Made by a program: the position numbers and the translations under genes. From Culex pipiens pallens (lineage: Eukaryota > Arthropoda > Insecta > Diptera > Culicidae), in the NCBI RefSeq assembly GCF_016801865.2, contig NC_068938.1, forward strand, positions 27,850,240-27,914,239: 64,000 nt of DNA. Reading direction: 5' to 3'. Each line of letters starts with the position of its first letter. Within the stretch, counting starts at the first letter, position 1. The notes beneath the pieces were generated by a model. It was not told where the DNA came from and ran no database searches. It was given only the letters and a program-made list of their open reading frames with translations. This document shows, one piece after another, positions 10,393-22,465 of this stretch.

Positions 10393-11652
10393 TCGATATG
10401 TTACCTAAAGCAAACTTTTTCAACTGTCCAAAAATGCAAATTCCCAGGCTGTCTCGCAAAATTCCGTGGATATTAATTGCCACCAATTAATTAGGAATAC
10501 GTTCCCAATTTTCCCACAAATCCCAAATTTGGCAAATCGATTTCCCCCGGGACACTCGTTCCCCGAGTCCAAACATCACGCCCGTCGGATCAATTTTATT
10601 CAAATATTTGCCCAAAAGCTTGTTTGTTCAGCTCTAATGCACCGAATCATTGCAGTCCACCACCGAGCGTCCGGGATAGTGCAAATATTTTGCCCGGAAT
10701 CGCAACGTATATGAAGTCCTCTCTCTCTTCCTCCCTTCATTTGGCAATTGGCAAATATTGAGGTCAATCGAATCGGTGATAAATGGGCAAACATTTGTCA
10801 AGGATTGCGGCGACCAACGCGGAGTGATCCGGGATCCCGGTGATGTATTGCGGTGGGTATTTGTCAAATCTGACCCGATTCGGTGCGGTAAAAAACCGCA
10901 GTTCAACGCTTTTTTTTCGTCGACGGCAGCTGTCCAGATTTTGGGCAAACTCATTACGTCATTCAACCGGAAACCTTTGACCCCACTCAGGGCTGTAATA
11001 AAATTGTCATTTTGGCCGTCGGAACCTGCAACGAGCGGACAGTGTCCACTACCATCGGATGGGAGAAAGGGGTTTCGGGTACCTGAGTTGGATCGGCGGG
11101 CAAAAAACAGCCATTTGGAATTCCCGGGGTCTGATTAGAATAACAGTTATTGAATGCGACCGAAGGACAAACAAACCTCTTTCGGCGCTTGTTGACCGTT
11201 TCGGAGATTCGGATCACCGGCCGGACGAGTGGTTTGACGGGTTTTGGGTGGTCACCGGGGTCAGTACTACTTTCTTTGGAGTTGCACCTGGGAAATTGTT
11301 TGAATCTCTTGACGATAGAATATGCATTAGTACGGGGAAGGGTTGCTTCTTGGATTAGAAAAAAATGTAAACAAGGTAATTCACTTGAAATTGGAAGAAT
11401 GGAGTTGTTTACCTAAAGTTGTTTGGTGTCCTTTCTTACGGAATCACAACAAGTTACGTTCGTTGTCCACGGTGATCAACACTGTAAACCTTTGAAATTT
11501 GACTTCGTCGAAAACAAAAATTGAAAGAAATAATAGAGTACATGAACGATGTTGATTTGAAATATTCTCATATCTGCTTGAAGGCTGCAATAACAAGAAG
11601 TAACACAATACAACCAAATTTCAAAAATCGGTGTGTGATCCCGATTCACCCA
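10393..11652. other. Single-copy-like noncoding island
   Basis: Mixed composition with no repeat termini and no ORF with recognisable content. ORFs on both strands overlap each other, so I do not call any. Confidence 0.45.
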
Positions 11653-11888
11653 AGTTGACGGTACCGTAAACTGGGGTCAATCGGGACACATGGGGCGAAT
11701 TGGGACAGCAGTTTTTACCATGTTGGAGCACAATATTTTGATTTTTCTGGTTGGTTTCGGTTAGAACAGACTCAGGCCTAAAAAATGTGTACATCCGTTT
11801 CTAAATTTAAAAGCTTTAAGTGCTCTAAAAACTGCTGTCCCTATTCAGACTGTAGTCCCGATTCACCCCAGATTACGGTACGTCAACT
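11653..11888. mobile_element. ~236-bp MITE with GTACCGTAA termini
   Basis: Left end AGTTGACGGTACCGTAAACT and right end, read in reverse complement as AGTTGACGTACCGTAATCT, form a terminal inverted repeat of about 30 bp that continues into TGGGGTCAATCGGGAC-like sequence. There is no ORF. Fragments of the same family lie at 36-110 and near 44320-44385. Confidence 0.75.
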
Positions 11889-12522
11889 GTAATTTTTTAA
11901 CGTTTCATCAGCGAGCTTCCCAAATTTTTCCCAGCTGTTTACAAAATCCACCTAATTTATAACTTAATTCCTGCTTTTCTTTCTCTCCTGGGTGGTCCCA
12001 CCAGAATCATAACTTTTACCAAAACTTGCAACCCCCATAAACCATGGGAATTTATCAACGCTTGTCTCTTCCTGATTCCTGCCCGCGACCCGCGTCACAA
12101 ATTTACAACTGTAAATCGTTTTCGAATCAAATTTCATCGTGTTCACAACCTAGAGCAGTTGAAGCCAGTAAAAAAACGATTTTCCAGCAAAACATCTCGT
12201 CAAAATGAAAACAAAACATAAACGCAACAATGCCCGGGAAATAAAAACATATTAACCCCTTCTTGCCAGCTTCCCCGGGGGTGACTTTTCAGGTTGTGTA
12301 GTTCGGGGTTCATCAAAAGTTTTTTTTTCTTCCTCGCAAGCCATTTGCATCCTTTGGTTTCACCTCCCAGATTTATCTCACCTTCTTGGTTGGTTGACGC
12401 GCTGCATCCTGCGACCCTCTTCTTCTTCTTGGTTTGAGATTCCGGGGTGCATCTCCGGAGAAATCCCCGTGACATGTCAGTCACTCGCATGTCAAAAATA
12501 ATTAGGAAGATAATGCGTCGAA
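11889..12522. other. Noncoding sequence left of the palindrome
   Basis: Mixed composition, no recognisable ORF or repeat terminus. It forms the left flank of the target into which the palindromic element inserted. Confidence 0.4.
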
Positions 12523-12527
12523 CAATG

Positions 12528-14114
12528 CACAGTGGTCCAGATCGCAAAATTAAGTGGAAAATGGATTTTCCGAAAAATGGTGACGTTTTGGAGCTTTGGT
12601 GTCTTCAGAAGAGTTGTTGCAAATGGAAAGGGGCAACTTTTGGTTTGGTTCAAAATTAGGGTGGTTCACGATTAGGGTGATTTTGAAAATCTAACTTTTC
12701 AGGAATATTTTTGGGATTTTTTTTGTTTTCTAGAAAGTTGTTGGACTTGCCAATCCAAGCAACTTTGTCGAAGACACCAAAATTTTATCTCGTAATCTAC
12801 GCCTTCTATGACCAAATTTATAAAAAGCATCTGAGCAAACCTTCAAAAATTAGTTTTTTGAACGTGGCAATTCAGGGTTAACTTTTAGAGAAAAGTGATA
12901 TTCGGAGCACTTTTAGAGCTCTACAAAACAAACATTTTCATTTTTTGACATGTCAATTTGGACTTAAGGGTCAAAAGTTACAGCCATTTTAAGGTAAAAA
13001 AGATGCAAATTTAAAACTTAAATATCTCAAAATGGCGCAAGCCAAATTTTAAGCACTAGGTTGCATTTGAAAGAAGAGATCTAGCACTACAAACGCTGAA
13101 AAAATCTCAGGGGTGTTTTTCTTTAAACTTGAGATATCTTCATTTGAAAAAGTCTAATTTTCAAGGGAAAACCATATGGGACCACCCTAACGAAATTCGA
13201 AAATTGTCCAAATATATGTTTTTCCATGTAATTTTGCCCGCTGAATCTGAATCTGCCCTTAGAATTGAGCCAAAATGTCAACAAATCGATTTTTGGTCAT
13301 ATTTTGGGTTTCCATGTAAAATTATCATTTAAACCCAAAATATGACCAAAAATCGATTTGTTGACATTTTGGCTCAATTCTGAGGGCAGATTCAGATTCA
13401 GCGGGCAAAATTACATGGAAAAACATATATTTGGACAATTTTCGAATTTCGTTAGGGTGGTCCCATATGGTTTTCCCTTGAAAATTAGACTTTTTCAAAT
13501 GAAGATATCTCAAGTTTAAAGAAAAACACCCCTGAGATTTTTTCAGCGTTTGTAGTGCTAGATCTCTTCTTTCAAATGCAACCTAGTGCTTAAAATTTGG
13601 CTTGCGCCATTTTGAGATATTTAAGTTTTAAATTTGCATCTTTTTTACCTTAAAATGGCTGTAACTTTTGACCCTTAAGTCCAAATTGACATGTCAAAAA
13701 ATGAAAATGTTTGTTTTGTAGAGCTCTAAAAGTGCTCCGAATATCACTTTTCTCTAAAAGTTAACCCTGAATTGCCACGTTCAAAAAACTGATTTTTGAA
13801 GGTTTGCTCAGATGCTTTTTATAAATTTGGTCATAGAAGGCGTAGATTACGAGATAAAATTTTGGTGTCTTCGACAAAGTTGCTTGGATTGGCAAGCCCA
13901 TCAACTTTCTAGAAGACAAAAAAATTCCCAAAAATATTCCTGAAAAGTTAGATTTTCAAAATCACCCTAATCGTGAACCACCCTAATTTTGAACCAAACC
14001 AAAAGTTGCCCCTTTCCATTTGCAACAACTCTTCTGAAGACACCAAAGCTCCAAAACGTCACCATTTTTCGGAAAATCCATTTTCCACTTAATTTTGCGA
14101 TCTGGACCACTGTG
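12528..14114. mobile_element. 1587-bp near-perfect palindromic transposon (Transib-like ends)
   Basis: Two arms of exactly 784 bp (12528-13311 and 13331-14114) are inverted copies around a 19-bp spacer. Reading them against each other I count about six differences, so about 99% identity. The ends are CACAGTGGTCCAGATCGC in both orientations and the insertion is flanked by CAATG at 12523-12527 and 14115-14119, a perfect 5-bp duplication. CACA(G/A)TG ends with 5-bp duplications are the hallmark of Transib elements, whose termini resemble RAG recombination signals (established knowledge). No transposase ORF is present, so it is non-autonomous. The Transib assignment is inference from the ends; other 5-bp-TSD families are possible. 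Confidence 0.85.
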
Positions 14115-15551
14115 CAATGAGGTCGCTTCAAACGGATTTTTCCTACTTCTGGGGAGGAAGGGTTGCCTTGATGAAGGTCCTGGACCACCGAGCGTCCCGG
14201 GACGAAACTTGCTTGTAATCACCGCTGTAATCAATTACGGGCTCGTAACCGTCGGCTTTGGGAGTGCAGAGTGACGGAACCCTTTCGTTATTTTACTCTC
14301 AATTAAGATTATATCGTCTTGTGTCCAGGGAGATGGACACGGGGTTGACCTCGGACCATATTTTCCGGCTGAACACCTGAGAAGGGTCATTTGATTGAGA
14401 TGCACTCTCTTGCCTTAATCTTCTGTGATCCGTTTCCGACCTCCAGAGCAAACTTTCCCACTTCTCAAGGGCAAAAGGATTGTCGAATTGAAAACAAACA
14501 AGTTGGGCGTCCTCCGGGGTTGACCCATTGTCCGGGGTCAGAAGGCACGCAAATATGATGGGAAAGTGGGCCAACTAATTCGCTCGAGGCTATTGTCTTA
14601 ACCGTTGAGGTTCGTCCTTAAAAATATCCAACCCTGCAAGCCATTGACCTCGACAGATCTTGAGAAAAACGCAAATCTCACACGCAGAGGTTAACCCCTT
14701 GCCAAATATCCAAACCTTAATGTATGCACCTCCTCGAGATGGGACTCCCCATGGCTCGATATTTTCGATTAATTTACCGTCAAAATATACTTCAAACCTT
14801 TCTGACTTTACACCGGGAACGCCTCGCCAGGAGTCAAATTTGATTACCATTTTAAAGTTCGATCGACGCGCTGCGATAATGTTCACAACAAACTATAAAA
14901 GTGTCGCCGCACGGAATGCAATTGGAAATTCGAGACGTAATTTACATCTTTTCCCCGCCCGTGAACCCCTTGACAAATCGAACACGAGAAATGCAACTTT
15001 CTTTCCACCAAAGAGGAAGAACCCCTTTTCGTCGATGGAAACAACAAGTCCTTGTTGCTCTATTTTTGTGACTATGCGACACAATTTCCATTTCCAGTTC
15101 AATTTAAAATCAACGGAAGCGGAGTGCACCGGACCGAACGAGTTCTGGGAGAAAATTCAATTTGTAAACTTTGTTTTCCTGTTGCGCAAGGGGGAACTTT
15201 CCGAAAGGAGCGCAATCAGGACAGAGAGTGGGAAAACAACAGGGAAAATTTACTAAATTGATTTTGCGCGTTGTATTGTTCAGATTGAATGTCTTGAACA
15301 AAATAAAAGCAGCAAATATTATTTGGCAGAGATTTACCGCCACAGAATTTGGCCCAGGAGCACTGATAACAAAAATATTTAAACATAAATAAAACTTCTA
15401 CAACTTTCATTAAAAAACTCAATAAATTGAGACATAAATTGAGAAATCCAACAATATTTAATCAAACATTCAACAATTCTTTAATCCACTATACCTTTTT
15501 ATGTAAATTATACGAATTATAGACTTAAGAGCGTGATTTTCACGAAATTTT
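14115..15551. other. Single-copy-like noncoding island
   Basis: Moderate GC to about 15250, then AT-rich. ORFs of 70-200 codons occur on opposite strands over the same bases and show no domain. No gene supported. Confidence 0.45.
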
Positions 15552-16543
15552 ATGATTCGGTTCGATGATCTCCGTGGAAATTAAAAATATATATATTTTT
15601 AAGCTTCAACTCAGTTTTGCATATTTCCAGAGTTTTTTTTTTTTAATGGTCATATAAACATATGAAACACAATAGCTTAGGACCTAAAAAAACTTAAGAT
15701 TTCAATCTTATTCTTTAATTAAGTTCTATTCGGTAGATAATGTCATGTTCATTTAACTAAAAAAACAAAGAAATTTATTTAAAAAAAACTTCTTTTAAGA
15801 ATTAACATGTTAGAAATTATAATTAAAAAAATAAATAATAGAAAGCAAAATGTAAAGTGATTTGAATAATTTAAACAAATGATTTAAGAGAATTTTGTAG
15901 AGATTTGGGGCAAAAAGTTTGTCAATTTGTTATGGCCAAAAATATAATTAGCAATTGCTTTATATTTGAAAAAAAAAATTGTTGAAAAACATTTTGCAAT
16001 TCTATATTTGTTACAGAGAATTTGCATGAAGTAAAGAATAATTTCCTTTATTTAAGCCGCTGCAAATATTTGTTCAAGCTTGAGCAAGCGCTGGCTGGTA
16101 AAATCAGGAATTGAAAAAAAAAGAATTCAAACATCAAAGCTCAAAAGTTGTACAGAAATAGAAGTGCAATTATTGAATATTATTTAAAATGCCATTCCTG
16201 AAATTTGATGATTCGGTTCGATGATCTCCGTGAAAATTAAAAATATATATATTTTTAAGCTTCAACTCAGTTTTGCATATTTCTAGAGTTTTTTTTTTAA
16301 AAAAAAAAGGTCATATAAACATATGAAACGTAATACCTAAAGATCTTAAAAAAAAACTTAAGATTTCAATCTAATTCTTTAATTAAGTTCTATTCGGTAG
16401 ATAATGTCATGTTCATGTGACTAAAAAAAACGAAGAAATTTATTTAAAAAAAACTTCTTAAAGTAACATGTTAGAAATTATGATGAAAAAAATAAAATAG
16501 AAAGCAAAATATAAAGTAATTTGAATAATTTAAACAAATGATT
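15552..16543 (+). repeat. Direct repeat pair, ~335 bp copies 658 bp apart
   Basis: A block starting GATTCGGTTCGATGATCTCC occurs at 15552 and again at 16210 and extends about 335 bp in each case with small indels. The ~320 bp between them (15885-16205) recurs at 20325-21030. The layout suggests a tandem or dispersed AT-rich family with a repeating unit near 660 bp. Confidence 0.8.
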
Positions 16544-18351
16544 TCAAGGATTTTTTTGAACATTTATTTATTTGGAATTAAAGTCCAAGTGAAAATTGAA
16601 TTTTTTTTGCGTGAAAAATCATTGACTGCTTAAAACAAAATTAAAGTAGTTGTTTTATTTTTATTTTAGATTTTTTTTTTAAATTTAACAAGAAAAAAAA
16701 GCATAAAAGAAATCGTGATTGCTTTGCACAATATTTTCAAATTACAATGACATTGTTTGACATGCCATCTTGAAGATTCTTTTAAATTGATGAATTTTTA
16801 TTGCAGTTTTAAGTTAATTTCATAAAAACTTGATAGCCATAAATAAATATTCAAAATTTTGATTTAAAAAATATAGAATCACTTATAATTTCTAACTTGA
16901 AATAGTTTTAAGAATTTTACTTTAACAAAAATGGTAGGAGAATGTTTATTGACTTTTGATTCATGAATAGAAAATAATTTGAAATAAAACATAGTTTCTG
17001 ATTTCTTTTCTTCTTTTATCCTATGAATCCAAATTTAAGAAAGACTATGAAGGAAACAAGACAATAACAGTTTGAAAATGATTTTCGATAAATGAAGCAA
17101 AATGAGTGAAACGTTCATCTAGATTTCATAAAAGTATTTTTGACTATTACTATTACTCGATAAAGGCCTTTTTTTGTTAAAAAGCAGAAAAACAAAGTAT
17201 TAATATTATTTTCAAATATATTTGCTATGCAGATTGCCTACTTTTTTTGGTAAATTATTAAATCATTTTTAAAAAGGTAAACAAAATAATTGGATTAAAA
17301 TTGGTTTATTCAATGCTCATGTCAATAAAGGTAAGTTATTAGCACTTGAAAATAATGAAACATTTATTAAAAGAAAAACAACTCGGCAAACAAAAAAAGA
17401 GATAAATCTCGACTGAATTGTAGATGTTGTTTCATTCAAATAAATTAATTTGCAGACATCTTATTTCCAGCAAAATCAGCGCAAGTCTTATTTTTCAAAA
17501 GCATTAGGAGCTTGGTCAAATTGAAAAATGGTAGAATTTTACAAGCCCAGTTGATTGCCACTGAAATGAAAAAAAAAATAATAAATAAACACGAAAAGGT
17601 GAAAATGCTAAAAACAAATCATGTATTGCGCATTTTGCACTTCTCTAGAGTCTTGCGCAAATATTTTCATCACAGTATCTTTTTATCACAGTGATTTTCC
17701 TCACACTACCAGTCGTTACCATAGAAATATTGTTTTTGTTTGTTGATTTTTATTTCTCGTAAAGTCGAAACAGTTGGAAACCGTTCAAAGTCAGATAAGT
17801 TGGAATCTGTTGTAATGCCGGACAGTCAAATTGAGGGTAATTATTAATTTGGTAGCGTGTAACTTTCTTCAACGTTTAAAAATGGCTGATAATTTATTCC
17901 AGAGTCAAATCCTGCTTCCAAACAGATCAAAAAAGGAATTTATTCTGTGACTTCCCAGCAGCGTTGATAACTCCTGTAAAGCTTTACCGGACATGTAACG
18001 GATTGACAAAAACAAGCTATTAGCTAATGACCACATCATTGCGTCTACCACTGGAAGCAGTCGGGATTTTAACAATTGTGTAAGATGATCATTTCCAACG
18101 TTGTTTTGAAATAAATGCTAATTCATCAACAATAGTTTATTTATGGCGTTTACATAAACGAGCTGAAAGAAACAGATGGTCACGGCCAATATTTATGGTT
18201 CTTGAGAAAGGCATCGATCTTTCATGGCATGGATCTTCTAGGCGGAGGGGTAGTTTGGGTAGAAAGATCATGATTTTCGTCTTCAATAGATTAGGAGGTT
18301 CCAGAAGCCAGAATCAGTCGTAATTGTCTTCTTACACCTAGTATCTTGCCA
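16544..18351. other. AT-rich noncoding, nothing recognised
   Basis: Low-complexity AT-rich sequence without coding pattern to about 17700, then more mixed sequence. No gene or repeat boundary that I can support. Confidence 0.5.
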
Positions 18352-18800
18352 TAGGGACGTGGCGTTACATCGTGCTGCCACCTGGTTTTTTTAAGCGCAA
18401 GAGTGGAAAAGTGCTGAGTCATCGTCTAAAAATAGACGGCGTCCTATCTCGCCCAGCAAAATGAAGTCGATAAAGTAGTCGGTTTCGATGAGAAAAAGTG
18501 GAAAACGTGGTCTAAAAATAGCGACGCCATCCCCGTATTCCTGGGACTACCCGGACTTGACATGTTCGCAGCAATTGTCCGAAAAAATCATGGCCTCGAG
18601 CCGTGAGAAAAATGGTACCATTTACGGACTCAGCGAAGACAGCTCCAAATGGCCGATAGAATTATGCCCTCGAGCTCATTAGAAAAAAATAATAACCCAA
18701 GAAACAAGAAGAATAATAAAGTTTCAAATACGAGATTCGAGCCAGGAACCTTTAAAAGACAATCTCAATGACTAAGCTGCCTCGGCTACCACAGCTTGGT
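18352..18800 (-). mobile_element. tRNA-derived SINE-like unit
   Basis: Read on the minus strand, a pol III A-box-like TAGCCGAGGCAGCTTAGTC (18770-18788) is followed ~35 bp later by a B-box-like GGCTCGAATCT (18733-18743), as in a Ser/Leu-type tRNA head. Downstream on that strand the body at 18352-18534 (ending GTGGCGTTACATCGTGCTGC on the plus strand) is also present inside the LTR element at 28902-29077. That head and body form one unit is inference. Confidence 0.5.
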
Positions 18801-19102
18801 GACTAGATTTTGGCCAGAAGTCGATGCATTACACTTGTTTAGTGTTGATGGTGTGATGGAAAATCATTTTGCCAACTGTGATGAAAATAATCCCGCAGCA
18901 CTCTACTGAGGTGCAAAGTGCGCAAAGTTGACAGTTCTCAGTCCTGCAAAGCAGTGTGATGAAAAAATCTAGGCCTAGCACGATCGACACAAAACTCTAG
19001 GAATTGGTGCAAGGCGCAATAAATGAAACTGACTATTTTTGCAATGATATGAGATTTTCCGTAATAAATACAGTATGTAAAAAGTCAACCAACGATCATC
19101 AA

Positions 19103-19184
19103 GGTAGCGTGGCCGAGCGGTCTAAGGCGCTGGTTTAAGGCACCAGTCTCCTCGGAGGCGTGGGTTCGAATCCCACCGCTGCCA
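19103..19184 (+). tRNA. tRNA-Leu (anticodon AAG)
   Basis: An 82-nt cloverleaf: acceptor strands GGTAGCG and CGCTGCC pair over 7 bp with discriminator A at 19184. Anticodon stem CTGGT/ACCAG encloses the loop TTAAGGC, giving AAG. A long variable arm (TCTCCTCGGAGG-type) marks a class II tRNA, and the T arm carries GGTTCGAATCC. No intron is present. A run of seven T at 19190-19196 serves as pol III terminator. The sequence is close to the conserved animal tRNA-Leu(AAG). All paired regions are intact, so it is probably functional. Confidence 0.96.
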
Positions 19185-19199
19185 ATATGTTTTTTTGTC

Positions 19200-20324
19200 G
19201 GTACATATTAATGGTCAATTTTATAATGAGGTCTTACATTTTGACCACGGAGAAAAAAGAGTTCCTAAAATCGTGAACAAGCGTTTTTCTCCGTGTGTTT
19301 TATAGTAATTTCTCAACGTAGGAAATTTCGTCATTTACCACTGAAATCAAAAATTTCTCATCCAGATATAGTAAAGAACAAAATCTTTATGAAATGCATA
19401 AAAATGACAGGCCAAACTAAAACATGCATGGAAAATTTCACTATTCATGTTTGTATTCAACGAAAAAAAAACAATGATACACCACCTCAGGCGTTCATGA
19501 CTAATTAGATTACATTTACCCATGGCTTACCACGAATCCAACCTTCAAGCTATCCCAAGAAATAAAACTTCAACCAACACGCGAAGAGAAAAAAAAACTG
19601 ATTAGCATTACCGACCTTCTTCAAACCAAAAATGTTACAATACGCCCTTCCTCGCGCCGAGAGTGACTCAAGGAAAAACAAACAAAGTATCACTGTTTCA
19701 AGTCAGCATCCCATTTCAGGACGATTTTTCCTCTTTTTTTTCCTCCCTGATGATGATGACTAACGCACGGACCTGCCAAGGAAGGGAGGGAACTCCTTAT
19801 CTGGGACGAAGCTGCTGCCGGCTTGCTGGGAAGATGATACGACACTATCACGCCTTGGTGTGACACCATTTTCATCTTTCATGTTGAAGCCCGGGGACGA
19901 GAAGTGGGACGCGATATAATTTGCTTCAAATTTTCCAGGGACGTTTTTTTTGCGAGCAAACTGGCTTGGGTTGGGAGAAGAAAGAACGGGAGGCGAAAAC
20001 TTGAACGGTGCATTGAATCTTCATACGTGGTGGTGGTTGAAATCCACGTGAAGTTACGGAAAACTCAACTTATTTACTTCTTTCATTGATTGCACATTAA
20101 AATATAAATTATATTAGGGTAAAATAGTTAGGCAGATACCTGGATACCTTTTATTTGCTATTTTTAACTACTAAAACAACTGTCAAAAATAAACTTTATT
20201 TAAAATTTGCAGGTACTTTCTAAATTTCGAAACAAAAAGTATCACAAAATGCCTTATATATCATTACAGGGGGGGGGGGAAACAATCAAAAATATGCAAA
20301 AATTTCGATTTGAATTTGGGAGAA
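19200..20324. other. Noncoding; 11-G run at 20269-20279
   Basis: Mixed to AT-rich sequence without supported ORFs. An unusual homopolymer of eleven G sits in AT-rich DNA at 20269-20279. Confidence 0.45.
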
Positions 20325-21030
20325 TTTTGTATTGATTTGGGACAAAAAGCTTGTAAATTTGTAATGGCCAAATAGTAGTTTATGCAACAAGTTTGCAAAA
20401 AGAGGATTTTTTCAGCACGAGTCGAGTTGCAAAAAGAGGATTTTTTCAGCACGAGTCGTACATTTATCCAACGAGGTTCACCAAGTTGGATAAATACGAA
20501 GAGTGCTGAAAAAATCAAGTTTTGCAACGAGTTCCATACAACATTTTTTGCAATTCCAAAAAACACACAATGAGTGAAGTTTTATGTCAAATTTTCATAT
20601 ATTTTGTCAATAAATAGTTTAAATAAAAAAAATGTTGAAAAATGTTACTTTTCGAAACAAGTGCTGAAAAGTGTTGCTATTCGATTCTGTTATTATTGGT
20701 ACAGAAAAGTAGGCTATTTCGTCGTTCAAGAATGACAGGAAATGTGAGTAGTGTCACGACGGAATTGCAAAAAATATAATTTGCAATTGCTTTATATTTA
20801 AAAAAAAAATTGTTGAAAAACATTTTGAAATTCTACATTTGTTACAGAGAATTTGAATGAAGTAAAGAATAATTTCCTTTATTTAAGCCGTTGCAAATAT
20901 TTTTCAAGCTTAAGCAAACGCTGGCTGGTAAAATCAGGAATTGAAAAAAAAGAATTCAAACATCAAAGCTCAAAAGTTGTACAGAAATGGAAGTGCAATT
21001 ATTGAATATTATTTGAAATGCCATTTCCTG
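20325..21030 (+). repeat. Second copy of the 15885-16205 repeat, split by an insertion
   Basis: GAGAATTTTGTA...ATGGCCAAA before 20371 and AATATAATTTGCAATTGC after 20773 together reproduce the uninterrupted block at about 15893-16195, through TTTGGGGCAAAAAG-like sequence and the CGCTGGCTGGTAAAATCAGG motif. The inserted DNA is the hairpin repeat listed next. Confidence 0.85.
20372..20773 (+). mobile_element. Hairpin-bearing dispersed repeat, copy 1
   Basis: Comparison with the empty site near 15940 sets the limits: the element starts ATAGTAGTTTATGCAACAAG and ends GACGGAATTGCAAAA. Inside, GATTTTTTCAGCAC, ATTTATCCAAC, GTTGGATAAAT and GTGCTGAAAAAATC form a long stem. This copy has a local duplication of the GAGGATTTTTTCAGCACGAG segment. 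Other copies lie at 45033, 55838 (minus) and 60535. There are no terminal inverted repeats and no credible protein, so the class is unknown. Confidence 0.8.
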
Positions 21031-22211
21031 CATTAATAATATATTTTTTAGCATTTTTGGACTTCTGAAATAATATTTTCAACATTTATTGAAATTTCGA
21101 TGTACACTACACCAAAAAATAAAAAGATTATTTTATTCCGCAAAAACATTAATTCGATGAATCTTTTTTTTTAAATTAAGATTGTAATATAGCCGCACTA
21201 GCGTATAAAGCATTTTACAACCTATGAATCATTGAATTATTAAAACATGACCCAAGTATTAAAGTTTTAATATTTTTTTTCAAAAGACTTTTTTCTACGA
21301 TTACTGATGAATTTTGCTCAATTTGTCATTAGAATTAAATTTTCTGTTATATATTATTTAACCATTTAAATTAATGTGTTTTTCATATGATTATTGCAGA
21401 AATTATATCTTTTGTTCCAGTATAAGAGATTGTCAACAATTTATGATAATAATTATAAAATTTATTTAAGGAAAAAAAGCATTCCTACCGATAAATTTGT
21501 AAGTCCATTGTCGAGATTGAGTTTGTTTTTCAATAAGAGAACTTTAATTTTTAGAAACAATATTGGAAGAAAGCATAGTTTATAATTAGAAATCAATATA
21601 AAAATTTTAAATGCCTTTGGGAAATCTTTAAATTACAGTTAAATTTTACGCAAAATAAAATATTTCAAATAGTAGAAACATGATTTTATCATAAACAATA
21701 TTCCTAGGAATGTGGTATTCCAGATTTCTAAAATTTGATTTTAAAATTCAATTTCCAAAATTATTATTTTTTGATTATTTAAAGTGAAGTTGTTAATCAT
21801 TTTTAAAGAGAAATGAAAATCACTCTAAAATGCTCTGTATTTAGTAAAATTTTCGAATGCATCAATGAATCAGCTTCAGGCCCTGAAAGAGTTTTTGATC
21901 TTAACCACTTAATAATTTTGAGAAGTAATCATTGAATTCCAGGTTGACAATCATTGATTAATGATGACTTTTTTAACTTTAAGAGGAAAAGGGAAATCGT
22001 TACCAAAAAGTATCAAGGCACGTTTCTAGACAACTTGAAAAAGGATTTTTTTTTGAAAATTTATATCGTCTAAAGCAAAATCATGGAAATGATGGAAGTC
22101 GTCACCTTAATGAAAGCAAATAAATAATCTTAAATTAGGTTGAAGGGAAGTTAAACATCCAATTGGTTTGTTTGTTAATGAATGAATTAAATTTAACAAA
22201 ATCACACTATA
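21031..22211. other. AT-rich noncoding, nothing recognised
   Basis: Very AT-rich sequence with no coding pattern or clear repeat termini. Confidence 0.55.
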
Positions 22212-22465
22212 AAAAACTAAAGCAAATTGCGACTTTACCTCAATTTCACGTAATTTTACCTTAATTAATGTGTAAACAATGAAACTACATAGACAAAAAC
22301 GAACATATCAACTGGCTGATGCAATATTACCTTTCTGACGTAAAATTTAAAAAATCAATAGCTGCTTAATTTTTTTTTCTTGTTGTATGTAATTTCGTTT
22401 TTTACACATAAATTTAGGTAAAATTATGTAAACATCGGGTACACTCGCAATTTGTTTTAGTTTAA
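22212..22465. mobile_element. ~254-bp MITE with AAACTAAAGCAAATTGCGA ends
   Basis: The left AAACTAAAGCAAATTGCGAC matches the reverse complement of the right end, AAACTAAAACAAATTGCGAG, with about three mismatches over 26 bp. The inside is noncoding. No clear target duplication could be fixed in the surrounding A/T runs. Confidence 0.6.

Noticed and set aside
13129..13513. Two nearly identical ORFs of about 65 codons in opposite orientation
   Set aside because: They are mirror images caused by the palindrome arms; no evidence of coding.
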